Shown: positions 18,251 through 26,787 of the stretch, in pieces | How the letters are laid out: each line of letters opens with the position of its first letter | How positions within the stretch are numbered: position 1 is the first letter of the stretch | Source of the DNA: Bacillus methanolicus | GTDB lineage: Bacteria; Bacillota; Bacilli; Bacillales; Cytobacillaceae | NCBI RefSeq assembly: GCF_028888695.1 | Contig: NZ_PNFF01000001.1 | Location: 1,869,501 to 1,933,500, forward strand | Direction: 5' to 3' | DNA length: 64,000 nucleotides | Made by a program: the position numbers and the translations under genes | Notes under the pieces: model-generated | The model's input: the letters and a program-made list of their open reading frames with translations, nothing else | The model's database searches: none | What the model was told of the DNA's origin: nothing

Positions 18251-18674
18251 AAAATCGCCCCTCGCCAAGCAAAAAAGTCATACGGTATATTTCTTTCCCG
18301 ATTGTGATATAAATGGATCCAAAACGGTCAATTCTCCCGTCGTATGTGAATTTGAAAGACAGTTTTAACGACCCCTCCCGAACTTTAATTAGTTTTGAAT
18401 AGGATCTATCAATGATGATCTTTCCATTTAAATAATCGTGAACAAAATAACGATGCTCATCAGCCAAAAAATGTACTTGAACTTGTCGCTGTTGGGAAAT
18501 CGCATATTGCTGAGCATAATAAAGATCAGCTTTTAAGCGGGTGAAAAAAAGTGTTTTTTCGATAAAGTGATAATGGGGTTTTACCGAGAATACGGCGATG
18601 GACGAAACAATGAGAAAAATAGACAATACGAGCAATATTTCTGCCAAGGTAAAACCTTTTTCGTCTATTCTCAT
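18225..18674 (-). CDS. comGD: Competence pseudopilin ComGD
   Basis: This pseudopilin is 149 aa long. The start MRIDEKGFTLAEILLVLSIF carries a typical prepilin peptidase (ComC) site G-FTLAE; a long hydrophobic helix and a beta-rich tail follow. ATG 18674 overlaps the comGC stop as ATGA, with GAAGGATG upstream; a longer frame to 18737 has no prepilin-like start. Confidence 0.9.
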   Translation of the reverse strand: MRIDEKGFTLAEILLVLSIFLIVSSIAVFSVKPHYHFIEKTLFFTRLKADLYYAQQYAISQQRQVQVHFLADEHRYFVHDYLNGKIIIDRSYSKLIKVREGSLKLSFKFTYDGRIDRFGSIYITIGKEIYRMTFLLGEGRFYVAKDTKE

Positions 18675-18982
18675 GAAGAGCCATCCTTCACAGCTACAAC
18701 ACCGTTCGTAATTGTAATATCTTTCCCGTTCGGACATTTATCTTCTTTTGGATTCAGATAACCTTTTGAAATTAGGTCATTTACAGTTTGCGGATAAGCT
18801 TTATGTTCAATTTCGTATGCCTGGACTTGGGACTGGACCATTTTTACAAATGCTTCACAGCCTTTATTGTTAATATTGTCATTGTGTTTTGTAATATTTG
18901 GGATCGTAATAAGCAGCAAAATCGAAATGACGAGCAAGACAATCAACATTTCTATTAGCGTAAAACCTTTTTCATTTTTCAC
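18671..18982 (-). CDS. comGC: Major competence pseudopilin ComGC
   Basis: This 103-aa main subunit of the transformation pseudopilus has prepilin site EKGFTLIEMLIVLLVISILL near its start. Two cysteines (KGCEAF and EDKCPNG) correspond to the intramolecular disulfide known for B. subtilis ComGC. The start is taken as GTG 18982 with AAAGGAG 8 nt upstream; an ATG at 19009 would include that ribosome binding site in the coding region. Confidence 0.93.
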   Translation of the reverse strand: MKNEKGFTLIEMLIVLLVISILLLITIPNITKHNDNINNKGCEAFVKMVQSQVQAYEIEHKAYPQTVNDLISKGYLNPKEDKCPNGKDITITNGVVAVKDGSS

Positions 18983-18998
18983 TTTGTATTTCTCCTTT

Positions 18999-20036
18999 CT
19001 AAAATCCATCTAATAAATGAAACATTGGCAATAAGACAGCCAAATACATTGACACAATCATCAGTCCAATGAGGCTGTAAAGCAAAGGCTGAATAATTTT
19101 CATCCATCTTTCTGTTAATGACTCTAATTTTGTCAAGCAATATTGACTAAAAAAGTAAAGTTCCTGCCCGAGTTTGCCGTTATCCTGGCCGTGTTTCGCA
19201 ATTCTCGATAGTTCATGCTCAAAAAACGGCAAAGAAGCCAAGATCGTTTCAAGCCTCTCTCCTGTTGTAAGCCTTTTTTTAATTTCAGTGCCGACTTCTT
19301 TATAGAACGGCTGTCTCATATTATTTTCAAATAGGTTTAATGCTTCAAAAACAGAAATGCCTCCGGTTAACAAATAACTGAATTGAACGGAAAAATAGTG
19401 AGTATAAAGAAGTCTAAATACGGGGCCGACAAGTGGAAGACGAACAATCGATCGTTTTTGTACAAGCTGATTTTTTTTGCGGAAATACGAATAATAGTAA
19501 AAAAAGGCTAGGAGAAGAAGACTGAAGAAAACGAGAAAAACAATCGGGCCGGCATCGCCTAAAAAGTATACAATTCTTGTAAAAAAATTCGTTTTCAGCT
19601 GCATTGTTTGAAAAAGAGAAGTAAACTTAGGGAGCAGTATTCGTTCGACAAAAATGAACAGAAACAGAGTAACTAGCATTAACAAAAGAGGATAATACAA
19701 GAGCCTAATAAGCCGTTTAAGATCTTTTTCTCTTTTTAAGACCATCTTACTTCCGTCAAGAAAAGCTTCCGACAACCCGCCATGCTGCTCGGCAAAATAA
19801 ACATACCCTATTAAGTTTTTATTGAAATTCAGCTTTGAAAGAATTTCATATAGAGGATAGCCTTCCTTTAAATCCATAAGGCATTTCTCTATTTGTTCTT
19901 TTTTATTTCCTTGTAGATAAAAAGACATTGATTCTATTGCCTCTGATAACGGATAGCCTCTTGCGAGAAGTTCACCGATCCGTTTTAAGAACAAAGCTTG
20001 TTCTTCAACCTTCCATTTAGAGCGGTTCATCATCAT
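18999..20036 (-). CDS. comGB: Competence pilus platform protein ComGB
   Basis: This is a 345-aa polytopic inner-membrane protein of the GspF/PilC family, the assembly platform on which the ComGA ATPase acts. It carries duplicated T2SSF domains, each ending in membrane helices: LLYYPLLLMLVTLFLFIFV in the first and PLLYSLIGLMIVSMYLAVLL at the C-terminus. LLTGGISVFEAL is a typical T2SSF block. Three consecutive ATGs begin at 20036, inside the end of comGA. Confidence 0.93.
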   Translation of the reverse strand: MMMNRSKWKVEEQALFLKRIGELLARGYPLSEAIESMSFYLQGNKKEQIEKCLMDLKEGYPLYEILSKLNFNKNLIGYVYFAEQHGGLSEAFLDGSKMVLKREKDLKRLIRLLYYPLLLMLVTLFLFIFVERILLPKFTSLFQTMQLKTNFFTRIVYFLGDAGPIVFLVFFSLLLLAFFYYYSYFRKKNQLVQKRSIVRLPLVGPVFRLLYTHYFSVQFSYLLTGGISVFEALNLFENNMRQPFYKEVGTEIKKRLTTGERLETILASLPFFEHELSRIAKHGQDNGKLGQELYFFSQYCLTKLESLTERWMKIIQPLLYSLIGLMIVSMYLAVLLPMFHLLDGF

Positions 20037-21087
20037 ACACCCATTTCTCATATTCTGATTCCTTAATATAGCCAAGAGCAATTCCTTTTCTGATAACCTC
20101 CTTTAACGTACGGTACGAAATTTCACATTCTTCTCCATTTGCTCTTCTCATAACAGAAGATAGAGCCCTGCCGTGCAAAATTTCGAAAACACTGGCTCTT
20201 TTCCACCTTCCGTATGAAAAGCAGTAAGGAGAACACTCTCCCTCGCAAAATGGACAGGTTAATTCGACAAGACGCTGGGCGGTAACCGCTACGAGCGTTT
20301 GTTCTACTTCTTGCCAATTTACACCAAATTCCATCAGCCTATATATCGCTCCCTTCGCATCCCTTGTGTGCATTGTGCTCAAGACAAGATGTCCCGTTAA
20401 GGAAGCCCGTACGGCAATTTTTGCTGTTTCCGCATCTCTTATTTCTCCTACCATGATAATGTCAGGGTCATGCCGCAATATCGCTTTTAACCCTGCAGCA
20501 TAAGATACTCCCGCTTTTTCATTTACTTGCACTTGCAATACGGATTCAGCATCTTTTTCAATAGGATCCTCTAACGTAATTACATTTCGATTAAATAAAT
20601 GGGAAGTTTCATTCAGGAGCGAATAAAGGGTGGTTGTCTTGCCGCTTCCGGTTGGTCCGGTGAAAATAATCAAGCCATGAGCATGTTTAAGAAGCGCCAA
20701 TAGTTTTCGTGTAATACTCGGAAATAAGGATAATTGATAAAAAGGAATTTGCTTTTGCTGGGGAAGTATACGGATGACAAGACTTTCACTGCTGTTTGCA
20801 GGGAGGGTGGATAAACGAAGGCCGATTGTTTCATCATCAACTATGAAGGAAAAAGCTCCGCTCTGGGGACGCCTTCTTTCTCCGATATCCATTAAAGCCG
20901 TAAACTTAAAATGAGATATGAGTCTGTCACATTCTTCTTTCGGAAGGTAAAGTCTTGGAACTAGCCGGTTACCCATTCGCAGCTGAATGAGGGTATCTTT
21001 TTTTCTCGGGATGATGTGAATGTCTGTTGCTTGATTTCGGACAGCATCTCTTATGATTCTGTCAGCCAGACGTTTTATTGAACTCAC
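20017..21087 (-). CDS. comGA: Competence traffic ATPase ComGA
   Basis: This 356-aa secretion ATPase powers pseudopilus assembly for DNA uptake. Walker A is GPTGSGKT (144-151), the Asp box is TLEDPIE, Walker B is RHDPDIIMVGEIRD, and the His box is LSTMHTRDA. A Cys cluster CPFCEGECSPYC lies near the C-terminus. GTG 21087 is selected because AAAGGTGG stands 9 nt upstream and gives exactly the B. subtilis length. First gene of the comG operon; I saw no clear pair of ComK boxes upstream. Confidence 0.95.
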   Translation of the reverse strand: MSSIKRLADRIIRDAVRNQATDIHIIPRKKDTLIQLRMGNRLVPRLYLPKEECDRLISHFKFTALMDIGERRRPQSGAFSFIVDDETIGLRLSTLPANSSESLVIRILPQQKQIPFYQLSLFPSITRKLLALLKHAHGLIIFTGPTGSGKTTTLYSLLNETSHLFNRNVITLEDPIEKDAESVLQVQVNEKAGVSYAAGLKAILRHDPDIIMVGEIRDAETAKIAVRASLTGHLVLSTMHTRDAKGAIYRLMEFGVNWQEVEQTLVAVTAQRLVELTCPFCEGECSPYCFSYGRWKRASVFEILHGRALSSVMRRANGEECEISYRTLKEVIRKGIALGYIKESEYEKWVYDDEPL

Positions 21088-21240
21088 AATGTAATGCACC
21101 ACCTTTTTAATTAGTTGATTTGTACTTCGACAAGTTTCCCCGCAATTCCTTCTCAATCGGCAAATTTTTTTGAATAAATAATACCCTTTTTCAAATAATA
21201 ATAACTGCACCTTGGGAAAAACGAAGAATAATAATATGAT

Positions 21241-21312
21241 TGGGCTATAGCCAAGCGGTAAGGCAACGGACTTTGACTCCGTGATGCGCTGGTTCGAATC
21301 CAGCTAGCCCAG
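21241..21312 (+). tRNA. trnQ: tRNA-Gln (anticodon TTG)
   Basis: This is a 72-nt cloverleaf. The acceptor stem TGGGCTA/TAGCCCA is closed by G as discriminator. D-arm, anticodon stem ACGGA/TCCGT with loop CTTTGAC (anticodon TTG), and T-arm GCTGG-TTCGAAT-CCAGC are all intact. CCA is not encoded. It stands alone between comGA and the plus-strand regulator. Confidence 0.96.
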
Positions 21313-21446
21313 TACTTGTTCAATGTTTAGACATTAATTTGTGAACATTTTCTAAACTTATAGTGTTAACAGTGTTAACCTCATTCCAATGTTTTTATGG
21401 CTTTATTATAATGAAAGTAACAATATTGGTCCCGAGGTGAACAAAC

Positions 21447-22148
21447 GTGGAACAAACATTGCGCATTACAAATGTTTTATCTGATCCAACACGATATTAC
21501 ATTTATCAATACATTACAAAACAGCATCAAGAAGTAACCGTTCAAGAAATTGCGGATGGCTTTAATATTCATCCAAACGTTGCAAGGCTTCACTTATCCA
21601 AGCTTGAAGATGTTAACATGCTTGTTTCCGAAACAAAAAAAACAGGTAAGGGAGGCAGGCCGAGCAGATATTACCGTATATCCGACAATGTTATTCAATT
21701 GCATTTCCCATATCGTGATTATCAGCTTTTAGCGAAAGTGGCAATACAAACAATGCTTTCTCTCGGCGAAGAAGGGAAGAAAGCACTTTATATGACCGGA
21801 AAAAAATTTGGAACAGAATTGATTGAACAGGAAATTGCAAAGGCTTCCCAAAGCGGAGCAAGCCTGGATTTTGAACAAAAGCTGAATATACTTAAAAATG
21901 CAGCAACAGTAGCTGGCTTTATTCCTGAGTTTGAAGTGAATGAAGAAAAAAAGAAAATTTATTTTCAAATTTTTAATTGTCCATTCAAAGAAATAGCGGT
22001 TAATAACACTGAGATCGTGTGCAGCATGCATTATGAATTTTTGAAGGGAATGTTTGAAACATTGTTTGATTCAGTTGAATTCGTTGAAAAAGAAAATATG
22101 TTCAACGGTTGCCAGTCATGCTCATATCAGGCACTTATCACAAACTAA
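21447..22148 (+). CDS. HTH transcriptional regulator with Cys-rich C-terminus (SufR-like)
   Basis: This 233-aa protein has an N-terminal winged helix-turn-helix of ArsR/DeoR type (about 8-80; VTVQEIADGFNIHPNVARLHLSKLE and the wing GKGGRPSRYYRIS). A middle helical domain follows, then four Cys at 178, 192, 222 and 225 (FNCPF, VCSMHYE, GCQSCSYQ). That pattern is typical of SufR-like regulators that bind an Fe-S cluster, so it may sense iron-sulfur status, oxygen or NO; this is inference. The GTG at 21447 follows a GAGGTG element. The target genes are not evident; yqgY follows. Confidence 0.8.
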   Translation: MEQTLRITNVLSDPTRYYIYQYITKQHQEVTVQEIADGFNIHPNVARLHLSKLEDVNMLVSETKKTGKGGRPSRYYRISDNVIQLHFPYRDYQLLAKVAIQTMLSLGEEGKKALYMTGKKFGTELIEQEIAKASQSGASLDFEQKLNILKNAATVAGFIPEFEVNEEKKKIYFQIFNCPFKEIAVNNTEIVCSMHYEFLKGMFETLFDSVEFVEKENMFNGCQSCSYQALITN

Positions 22149-22161
22149 ATGGAAACGGTTA

Positions 22162-22191
22162 TTTACTTTTCATTTACAGTTCATTTATAAT
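22162..22191 (+). promoter_or_regulatory. Candidate sigma-A promoter for yqgY
   Basis: TTTACT at 22162-22167 and TATAAT at 22186-22191 with an 18-bp spacer, 41 bp before the yqgY start. Confidence 0.45.
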
Positions 22192-22231
22192 ATTGTATTG
22201 ATGGACTTGTTTGGTTAAAGGAGGGATACAT

Positions 22232-22477
22232 ATGGACCGTATGTACAGAGTTCTGGGATTTTGGACTGGAATCTTCGCAGTTATGTTCTATTTAGGAGAC
22301 ATGTATACAACGTCTCTGATTTTCTTCGGTCAAACAGGATTTTTCTTATTGTTAAGCTACTTAAAACTGTCCGAGCGTACGTATATGTATATTTTTGGTG
22401 CATACCTGACTATTTTCTTTGCAGGGTTCACCTATTGGACAACTTTTATGATGGTGCCCGGCGCTGGCGGCCATTAA
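22232..22477 (+). CDS. yqgY: DUF2626 membrane protein YqgY
   Basis: This 81-aa conserved Bacillus membrane protein has three hydrophobic segments (about 8-24, 29-46 and 55-75) and ends GAGGH. The start is ATG 22232, 7 nt after AAAGGAGGG; the in-frame codons before it contain the ribosome binding site. Function unknown. Followed by a bidirectional terminator. Confidence 0.88.
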   Translation: MDRMYRVLGFWTGIFAVMFYLGDMYTTSLIFFGQTGFFLLLSYLKLSERTYMYIFGAYLTIFFAGFTYWTTFMMVPGAGGH

Positions 22478-22495
22478 TCAAGAGAAGCTGGACAG

Positions 22496-22530
22496 AAAAA
22501 AAGCAATGGAGGTTATCCATTGCTTTTTTT
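22496..22530. terminator. Bidirectional terminator between yqgY and the methyltransferase gene
   Basis: Stem GCAATGG/CCATTGC (22503-22509/22517-22523) is extended by A7 on the left and T7 on the right. The minus-strand methyltransferase stop codon (22513-22515) lies inside the loop, so the hairpin is partly coding. Confidence 0.88.
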
Positions 22531-23622
22531 GTTGAATGGAAAAAGCTGTTCGGGTAATAAATGAAGATTCTTTTGTTGAATAATGATATGAAAGGACCCG
22601 CTCATCCCATCCGGTAAAATCAGACTTCGAATTGCTCGGTTTCGTTTGCTCGTTTCGGAGAAAGGGTTGGGATCATAACTTTCTTCAAGCTCCATTAATA
22701 ATCCAATCGACAGAAGAAATTCATCCTGCCTTTGTTTTATAAGTAAATGTAAGCCTAATTCCTCTCCTTCTCTTATAAGAGCATCAAAGTGAACATGGCT
22801 GGTAATATCCATTTCTCCGGGATTCTCGAGCACATTGTAAAACATCTTATGATCGTAATATCCCCTTAAACTTCCATTCCTTCTGTATGGCTCCATCCAT
22901 TCGTCGGTTGTATACCCATAATCTGCAGTTACGACTAATCCTAGTTCCATCATATTTGAAATACCGGCTAACATTCGTTCCATTTCAAGGGGGATTTCGA
23001 TTCGTTGATTTTCGTTCAGAACAAGTTGATTTTTTTTGAGAAATCGATGGATTTGTTCATTTTCGAGCGGTACTTTTTTCTCTATCAATTCATTGTGTTC
23101 AGCTGCAACCATTATTTCATATAACTGTCCGTTATTTCTTTCGATCACATGCACAGGAAGAGCGTCAAATAACTCATTGGAAAATACCATGCCCTTAAAA
23201 GGTTTTATTTCCTCCAAGTTGGAAATTTGTTTTACATGTGGAAAATTTGTTAGCAAGTCTCTTTGTTTCTTTAAATGATACGGGCTTGCTTCTGCGATAA
23301 AATATTGAAGAGGCAACTGATGCTCCCGGTGCCATTCTTCCAAAAATGCCATAGCAAATCTGCCGTTTCCGGCACCAATCTCGCAGACAGAAGCTGGCAA
23401 ATCATATTTTTGAACTAGTTTTTTATACCATTTAGCAATCGCTCTTCCATATATATCGGAAATATTGCTTGTTGTTATGTAATCTCCTTTTCGTCCGATT
23501 TTTTCGTCTTCTCTCATATAATAACCATGTTTATGATGATAAAGCGCCTCAGCAATATATTGTGCATAGGAAATCATTTTTTCAGGCTTGCTTTGAATCA
23601 GCTTCTTAAGATAATGAAACAT
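22513..23622 (-). CDS. SAM-dependent methyltransferase, MidA/NDUFAF7 family
   Basis: This 369-aa protein has the Methyltransf_28 (DUF185) fold. GDYITTSNISDIYGRAIAKW precedes the SAM-binding loop VCEIGAGNGRFAMAF (about 80-95). FSNELFDALPVHV and VVTADYGYTTDEW follow, all diagnostic for the family. The mitochondrial relative NDUFAF7 methylates an arginine of complex I; the bacterial substrate is unknown. Its last codons (KKSNG) are encoded in the shared terminator hairpin. ATG at 23622 follows AAAAAGGAGC. Confidence 0.85.
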   Translation of the reverse strand: MFHYLKKLIQSKPEKMISYAQYIAEALYHHKHGYYMREDEKIGRKGDYITTSNISDIYGRAIAKWYKKLVQKYDLPASVCEIGAGNGRFAMAFLEEWHREHQLPLQYFIAEASPYHLKKQRDLLTNFPHVKQISNLEEIKPFKGMVFSNELFDALPVHVIERNNGQLYEIMVAAEHNELIEKKVPLENEQIHRFLKKNQLVLNENQRIEIPLEMERMLAGISNMMELGLVVTADYGYTTDEWMEPYRRNGSLRGYYDHKMFYNVLENPGEMDITSHVHFDALIREGEELGLHLLIKQRQDEFLLSIGLLMELEESYDPNPFSETSKRNRAIRSLILPDGMSGSFHIIIQQKNLHLLPEQLFPFNKKSNG

Positions 23623-23729
23623 ACTGGCTCCTTTTTAATTTTCACTATTGACATAGTGTTTACTTTATCATATTGTTAGGATAGTAGCTTAACTATATCC
23701 CCTCCCATTATAAGAATAGAACATCCCCC

Positions 23730-23763
23730 AGAAAAACCCTTCTCCGGTGAGAAGGGTTTTTCT
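23730..23763. terminator. Bidirectional terminator downstream of yqgX
   Basis: Perfect 15-bp stem AGAAAAACCCTTCTC/GAGAAGGGTTTTTCT around CGGT, with A5/T5 inside the arms. It lies between yqgX (ends 23840, minus) and the methyltransferase upstream region. Confidence 0.85.
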
Positions 23764-23839
23764 ATTTTGATTGGCTTGATTAAAGAATCATATCGATTTT
23801 TCTTCCTTGAAAATACAGGCAAATGGAAAATACAGTTGA

Positions 23840-24475
23840 TCAAAAGCCATGCAAATATGGATTCGAATCCATTTCACTTCCGATATCAGTATCAGGCCCA
23901 TGCCCAGGCAATACAATGGTTTCTTCCGGCAGAGTTAACAATTTATCATGAATGCTTTTCAATAATTGTTCATAGTTTCCGCCAGGCAAATCCGTTCTTC
24001 CAATACTGCCATTAAATAGTGCATCGCCAGAAACGACAAAACCCGCATCTGCAAAATAAAAGGAAACACTACCAGGAGAATGCCCCGGAGTTTCATAAAC
24101 ATGAAAAGAAAAATCTCCTACACTCATCTTCCCTTCACTTGTCAGAACATGGTCTGCCGGTTTCATTCTGACCAACTTTCCTAACATAAAGATTTGTGAA
24201 CCGTTGAGTGCCGGATCAATTAGCCACTTCGCCTCTTTTTCGTGAATATACGCTGGAACCTGAAATTCATCTCTTATGTCATCAAGAGCCCCGATATGGT
24301 CAAAATGAGCATGAGTAATCATAATCGCTTGCGGCTTAAGGCCTTTCTCTTTAATAAACTTTATTAGTTTTTCGGCTTCTTCTCCCGGATCAAAAATCAA
24401 ACAATTTTTTTTCTCATTGTAAACAATATAGCAGTTTGTCTGCAAGGGTCCAAGAGAAAGTTGAAACCATTCCAT
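23840..24475 (-). CDS. yqgX: Metallo-beta-lactamase fold hydrolase YqgX (glyoxalase II-like)
   Basis: This 211-aa protein carries the complete binuclear metal set: THAHFDHIGAL (HxHxDH), ETPGHSPGS, SGDALFNGSIGRTDL and VLPGHG near the C-terminus. It belongs to the hydroxyacylglutathione-hydrolase-like group; in Bacillus, which uses bacillithiol, the thiol-ester substrate is not known from the sequence. ATG 24475 follows GGAGGTG. Confidence 0.9.
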   Translation of the reverse strand: MEWFQLSLGPLQTNCYIVYNEKKNCLIFDPGEEAEKLIKFIKEKGLKPQAIMITHAHFDHIGALDDIRDEFQVPAYIHEKEAKWLIDPALNGSQIFMLGKLVRMKPADHVLTSEGKMSVGDFSFHVYETPGHSPGSVSFYFADAGFVVSGDALFNGSIGRTDLPGGNYEQLLKSIHDKLLTLPEETIVLPGHGPDTDIGSEMDSNPYLHGF

Positions 24476-24553
24476 TAGAGCACCTCCAATTGCTGGAATA
24501 CAATCTCTATTTTACACTATTCATAAGATAATGAAAGAAAGGAACGCACTAAA

Positions 24554-25048
24554 ATGAAATTTATGATCGGGATCGAAGCTAGTGCATTAATTGATGAAAT
24601 ACATGGTTTTCGAAGTCTGTTGATGTCAGAGACGAAAATCGTGGATGTTTATGAACTTATTTTTATTTTTGACAACCTTATCGAAGCTGAGTTAGCAAGA
24701 GAAATACTGAAAGAAGGGGAGATTTTTGAAGAATGGCACGATTTAATCGTTTTTTCCGAAGGACAGGAAGGAGAAAGCTTTTTTGATTATGGTTTTATCT
24801 CAGATAAAAACGAGAAATTCTTATTTAAGGATTTACTCTGTGCTTTTTCAATCTGTTCCAAGGATGAAAAGATGATTGAAATGGCAAACTATCAATTAGA
24901 TGAGCATCTCGTTTTTAAAACGAAAACAAAAGAAGGGGAGATTTATTTTACCGACAGACAACACGATGAACTTGTTGAACGAATTTGTCAAGCATATGAC
25001 ATAGAAGCGTCATTTTTAGACCTCGACAAATTAGCAAAAAAAAGATAA
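24554..25048 (+). CDS. Uncharacterised acidic protein
   Basis: I do not recognise this 164-aa protein. It is soluble, acidic and predicted mainly helical, with no signal peptide, membrane segment or cysteine cluster (two isolated Cys, in LLCAFSICS). It begins MKFMIGIEASALIDE and ends DLDKLAKKR. ATG 24554 is preceded by AAAGGAACG. It diverges from yqgX with a 78-bp gap. B. subtilis has yqgV near this place, but this protein does not resemble a thiamine-binding YqgV. Confidence 0.75.
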   Translation: MKFMIGIEASALIDEIHGFRSLLMSETKIVDVYELIFIFDNLIEAELAREILKEGEIFEEWHDLIVFSEGQEGESFFDYGFISDKNEKFLFKDLLCAFSICSKDEKMIEMANYQLDEHLVFKTKTKEGEIYFTDRQHDELVERICQAYDIEASFLDLDKLAKKR

Positions 25049-25157
25049 AATATAATCGAATTGTACACTTGATGTATACATATAAGTTCCAAAAACGTTA
25101 TAACAAAAATTTTATGGCATTTACCTGATGACAATACAGTAAAGGGGGCTTCTTATA

Positions 25158-25331
25158 ATGGGACTTGTTATTATTTTTGGTTTAGTAACATTGCTTGCCG
25201 GTTATGCAACTTATAGCACACTACGAAACAAAAATTTCCTTGGATTCATTTTTGCAGGGGGTACTTTTGCTGTAATTGGCTGGTTTACAATCATGACTGC
25301 AATCCATCATGGTATTCCTGTTGCACACTAA
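25158..25331 (+). CDS. yqgW: Small membrane protein YqgW (DUF2759)
   Basis: This 57-aa protein begins MGLVIIFGLVTLLAGYATY, has two membrane helices (about 2-18 and 28-46) and ends HHGIPVAH. AAAGGGGG lies about 9 nt before the ATG. The size, two-helix plan and position beside yqgU match YqgW. It is followed 12 bp later by a terminator. Function unknown. Confidence 0.85.
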   Translation: MGLVIIFGLVTLLAGYATYSTLRNKNFLGFIFAGGTFAVIGWFTIMTAIHHGIPVAH

Positions 25332-25343
25332 GAATTAATTTTG

Positions 25344-25375
25344 AAAAAGACTGCCTTTGCCGGGCAGTCTTTTTT
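25344..25375. terminator. Terminator between yqgW and yqgU
   Basis: Stem AAAAAGACTGCC/GGCAGTCTTTTT with a 7-nt loop and a T-run on the plus strand and A-run on the left; it can serve yqgW and, in reverse, yqgU (ends 25389). Confidence 0.87.
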
Positions 25376-25388
25376 ACTGTACGACATG

Positions 25389-26537
25389 TTAACCGCCGTT
25401 CTTTAAAAGCGAAAAAACAATTTTCTTTCTTACATCGATGATTTTTTCGAGATGATTGCCATACAAACACAATTTCCCATCAGCCGAACAGCTGACCGGT
25501 TCATTTTCCCCGTTTTCCAAGATGATTGTTTCTTTGCCTGTTTCGATGTCAATAGATACGAATTGAAATGTTCCTGAATACGTGTCTGCCTCACCGCCTG
25601 ATAACGGACGGAAAGTATAGAAACGCTTAAGTTCAGGACTTAAATCGAAGTATGGAACAAGCCAATCGGAATATCTAGACAACAATGGAACAGTTGCACT
25701 CGATTTTAATTTCAAATTGTTAGAATAAAAAGCATAAACGCCTTTATCATCTGAATCTTGTGAGAGGCCAATTGTCATTATATATTCTTTAAAAGCTTTA
25801 GCCAAAAAGAGATCTGTTAAGATTGTATCGATTTCCCCTCTTTGATATCGAACCTTTTTTAGGGGAGCTAAAAGGGAAGGTTGATCTTCGTTCCAATCCA
25901 AATAGATTAATTCGTCTTCTGTCAGCCAGCTGGCAAATGGCTCTGCAAGCTGAATCTCGGATAACTCATTGTCTTTTATGTCTAAAATGTAAGTATGAAA
26001 ATCCCACTCCTCCGTAAACGATGACACAAAAAGGATATTTTCATTATATGGGTTCCATTCAAAAGCGAGCTCATAAGATTCGATGTTTTCAGAGGCTAAT
26101 TCCTCGCCTTTATCTGTCAGGATTGTAATCATTCCCTCGTATGAAGAACGGGAAGAATGGATTAATATTCGTTCACGTGAAGAACTGATATATACTGCCA
26201 CAATCGGTGATTTGCTCTTATATAATAAAGTGCTGCGCCCGGTAGGGAGATGATATTTATAAACATTTGACCCTTGCTGTATATTTGAAATGTAGACAAT
26301 TGTTTTATTGTCCAGCCAACCGATTGCTCTATCAAATTCACCTTCAGGAATTTCAAGAGGAATGATATCAAAGCCTCCTTCCCGTGTTTCTTTAGGCAAA
26401 TTGTTGCTCGGTTTTACAGCGTTTTGCTTATTCTCTTTTTTTTCGGATGAGCATCCAAAAAGCGTTAATATGGAAATGAATACGATAAGCAATAAAACAC
26501 TTCGATATCTTATTGTCTTCCTTTGCAAACTTTTCAT
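25389..26537 (-). CDS. yqgU: Lipoprotein YqgU
   Basis: This 382-aa secreted lipoprotein has a basic N-terminus, a hydrophobic stretch VLLLIVFISILTLFGC whose Cys is the lipidation site, and a Ser/Lys/Asn-rich linker. A probable beta-propeller follows: WLDNKTIVYIS, WNPYNENILFVS and SCSADGKLCLYG recur at blade-like intervals. ATG 26537 is chosen because AAAGGTGA lies 7 nt upstream; an in-frame GTG two codons earlier is too near it. Function unknown; orthologue of B. subtilis YqgU by position and domain type. Confidence 0.82.
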   Translation of the reverse strand: MKSLQRKTIRYRSVLLLIVFISILTLFGCSSEKKENKQNAVKPSNNLPKETREGGFDIIPLEIPEGEFDRAIGWLDNKTIVYISNIQQGSNVYKYHLPTGRSTLLYKSKSPIVAVYISSSRERILIHSSRSSYEGMITILTDKGEELASENIESYELAFEWNPYNENILFVSSFTEEWDFHTYILDIKDNELSEIQLAEPFASWLTEDELIYLDWNEDQPSLLAPLKKVRYQRGEIDTILTDLFLAKAFKEYIMTIGLSQDSDDKGVYAFYSNNLKLKSSATVPLLSRYSDWLVPYFDLSPELKRFYTFRPLSGGEADTYSGTFQFVSIDIETGKETIILENGENEPVSCSADGKLCLYGNHLEKIIDVRKKIVFSLLKNGG

Positions 26538-26615
26538 TTCCACATCACCTTTATTAGAACTATTTATCTGTACGTAATCTTCTTTAAAATGTTTCAGTTA
26601 CATTTGAATAAAAAT

Positions 26616-26711
26616 AGGGTCAGACCCTCCCCAATACAAATATATAGACAAACTTTAATAAAACCATTCTATATATTGTCATATTGTCTTGCTTGAGGGA
26701 GTCAGACCCTT
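26616..26711. repeat. Dispersed palindromic repeat, copy A
   Basis: A 96-bp element with imperfect inverted ends AGGGTCAGACCCTCC (26616-26630) and GAGGGAGTCAGACCCTT (26695-26711). The core has TATAGACAAAC and the 20-mer ACCATTCTATATATTGTCAT (26663-26682). The 20-mer is identical in copy B at 30341-30360. Nested inverted repeats (ATATAGA/TCTATAT) allow the core to pair too. No open frame. Confidence 0.8.
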
Positions 26712-26787
26712 ATTTGATGTTTTAAAACCGTCAGATGATTTTTGCAATGCTAATTCATTTTATTAAGTTATTTGAAGAAAAACAAGC

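Noticed and set aside
21088-21240. ComK boxes upstream of comGA
   Set aside because: A/T runs are present (near 21160-21215) but no clean pair of AAAA-N5-TTTT boxes at standard spacing could be found.
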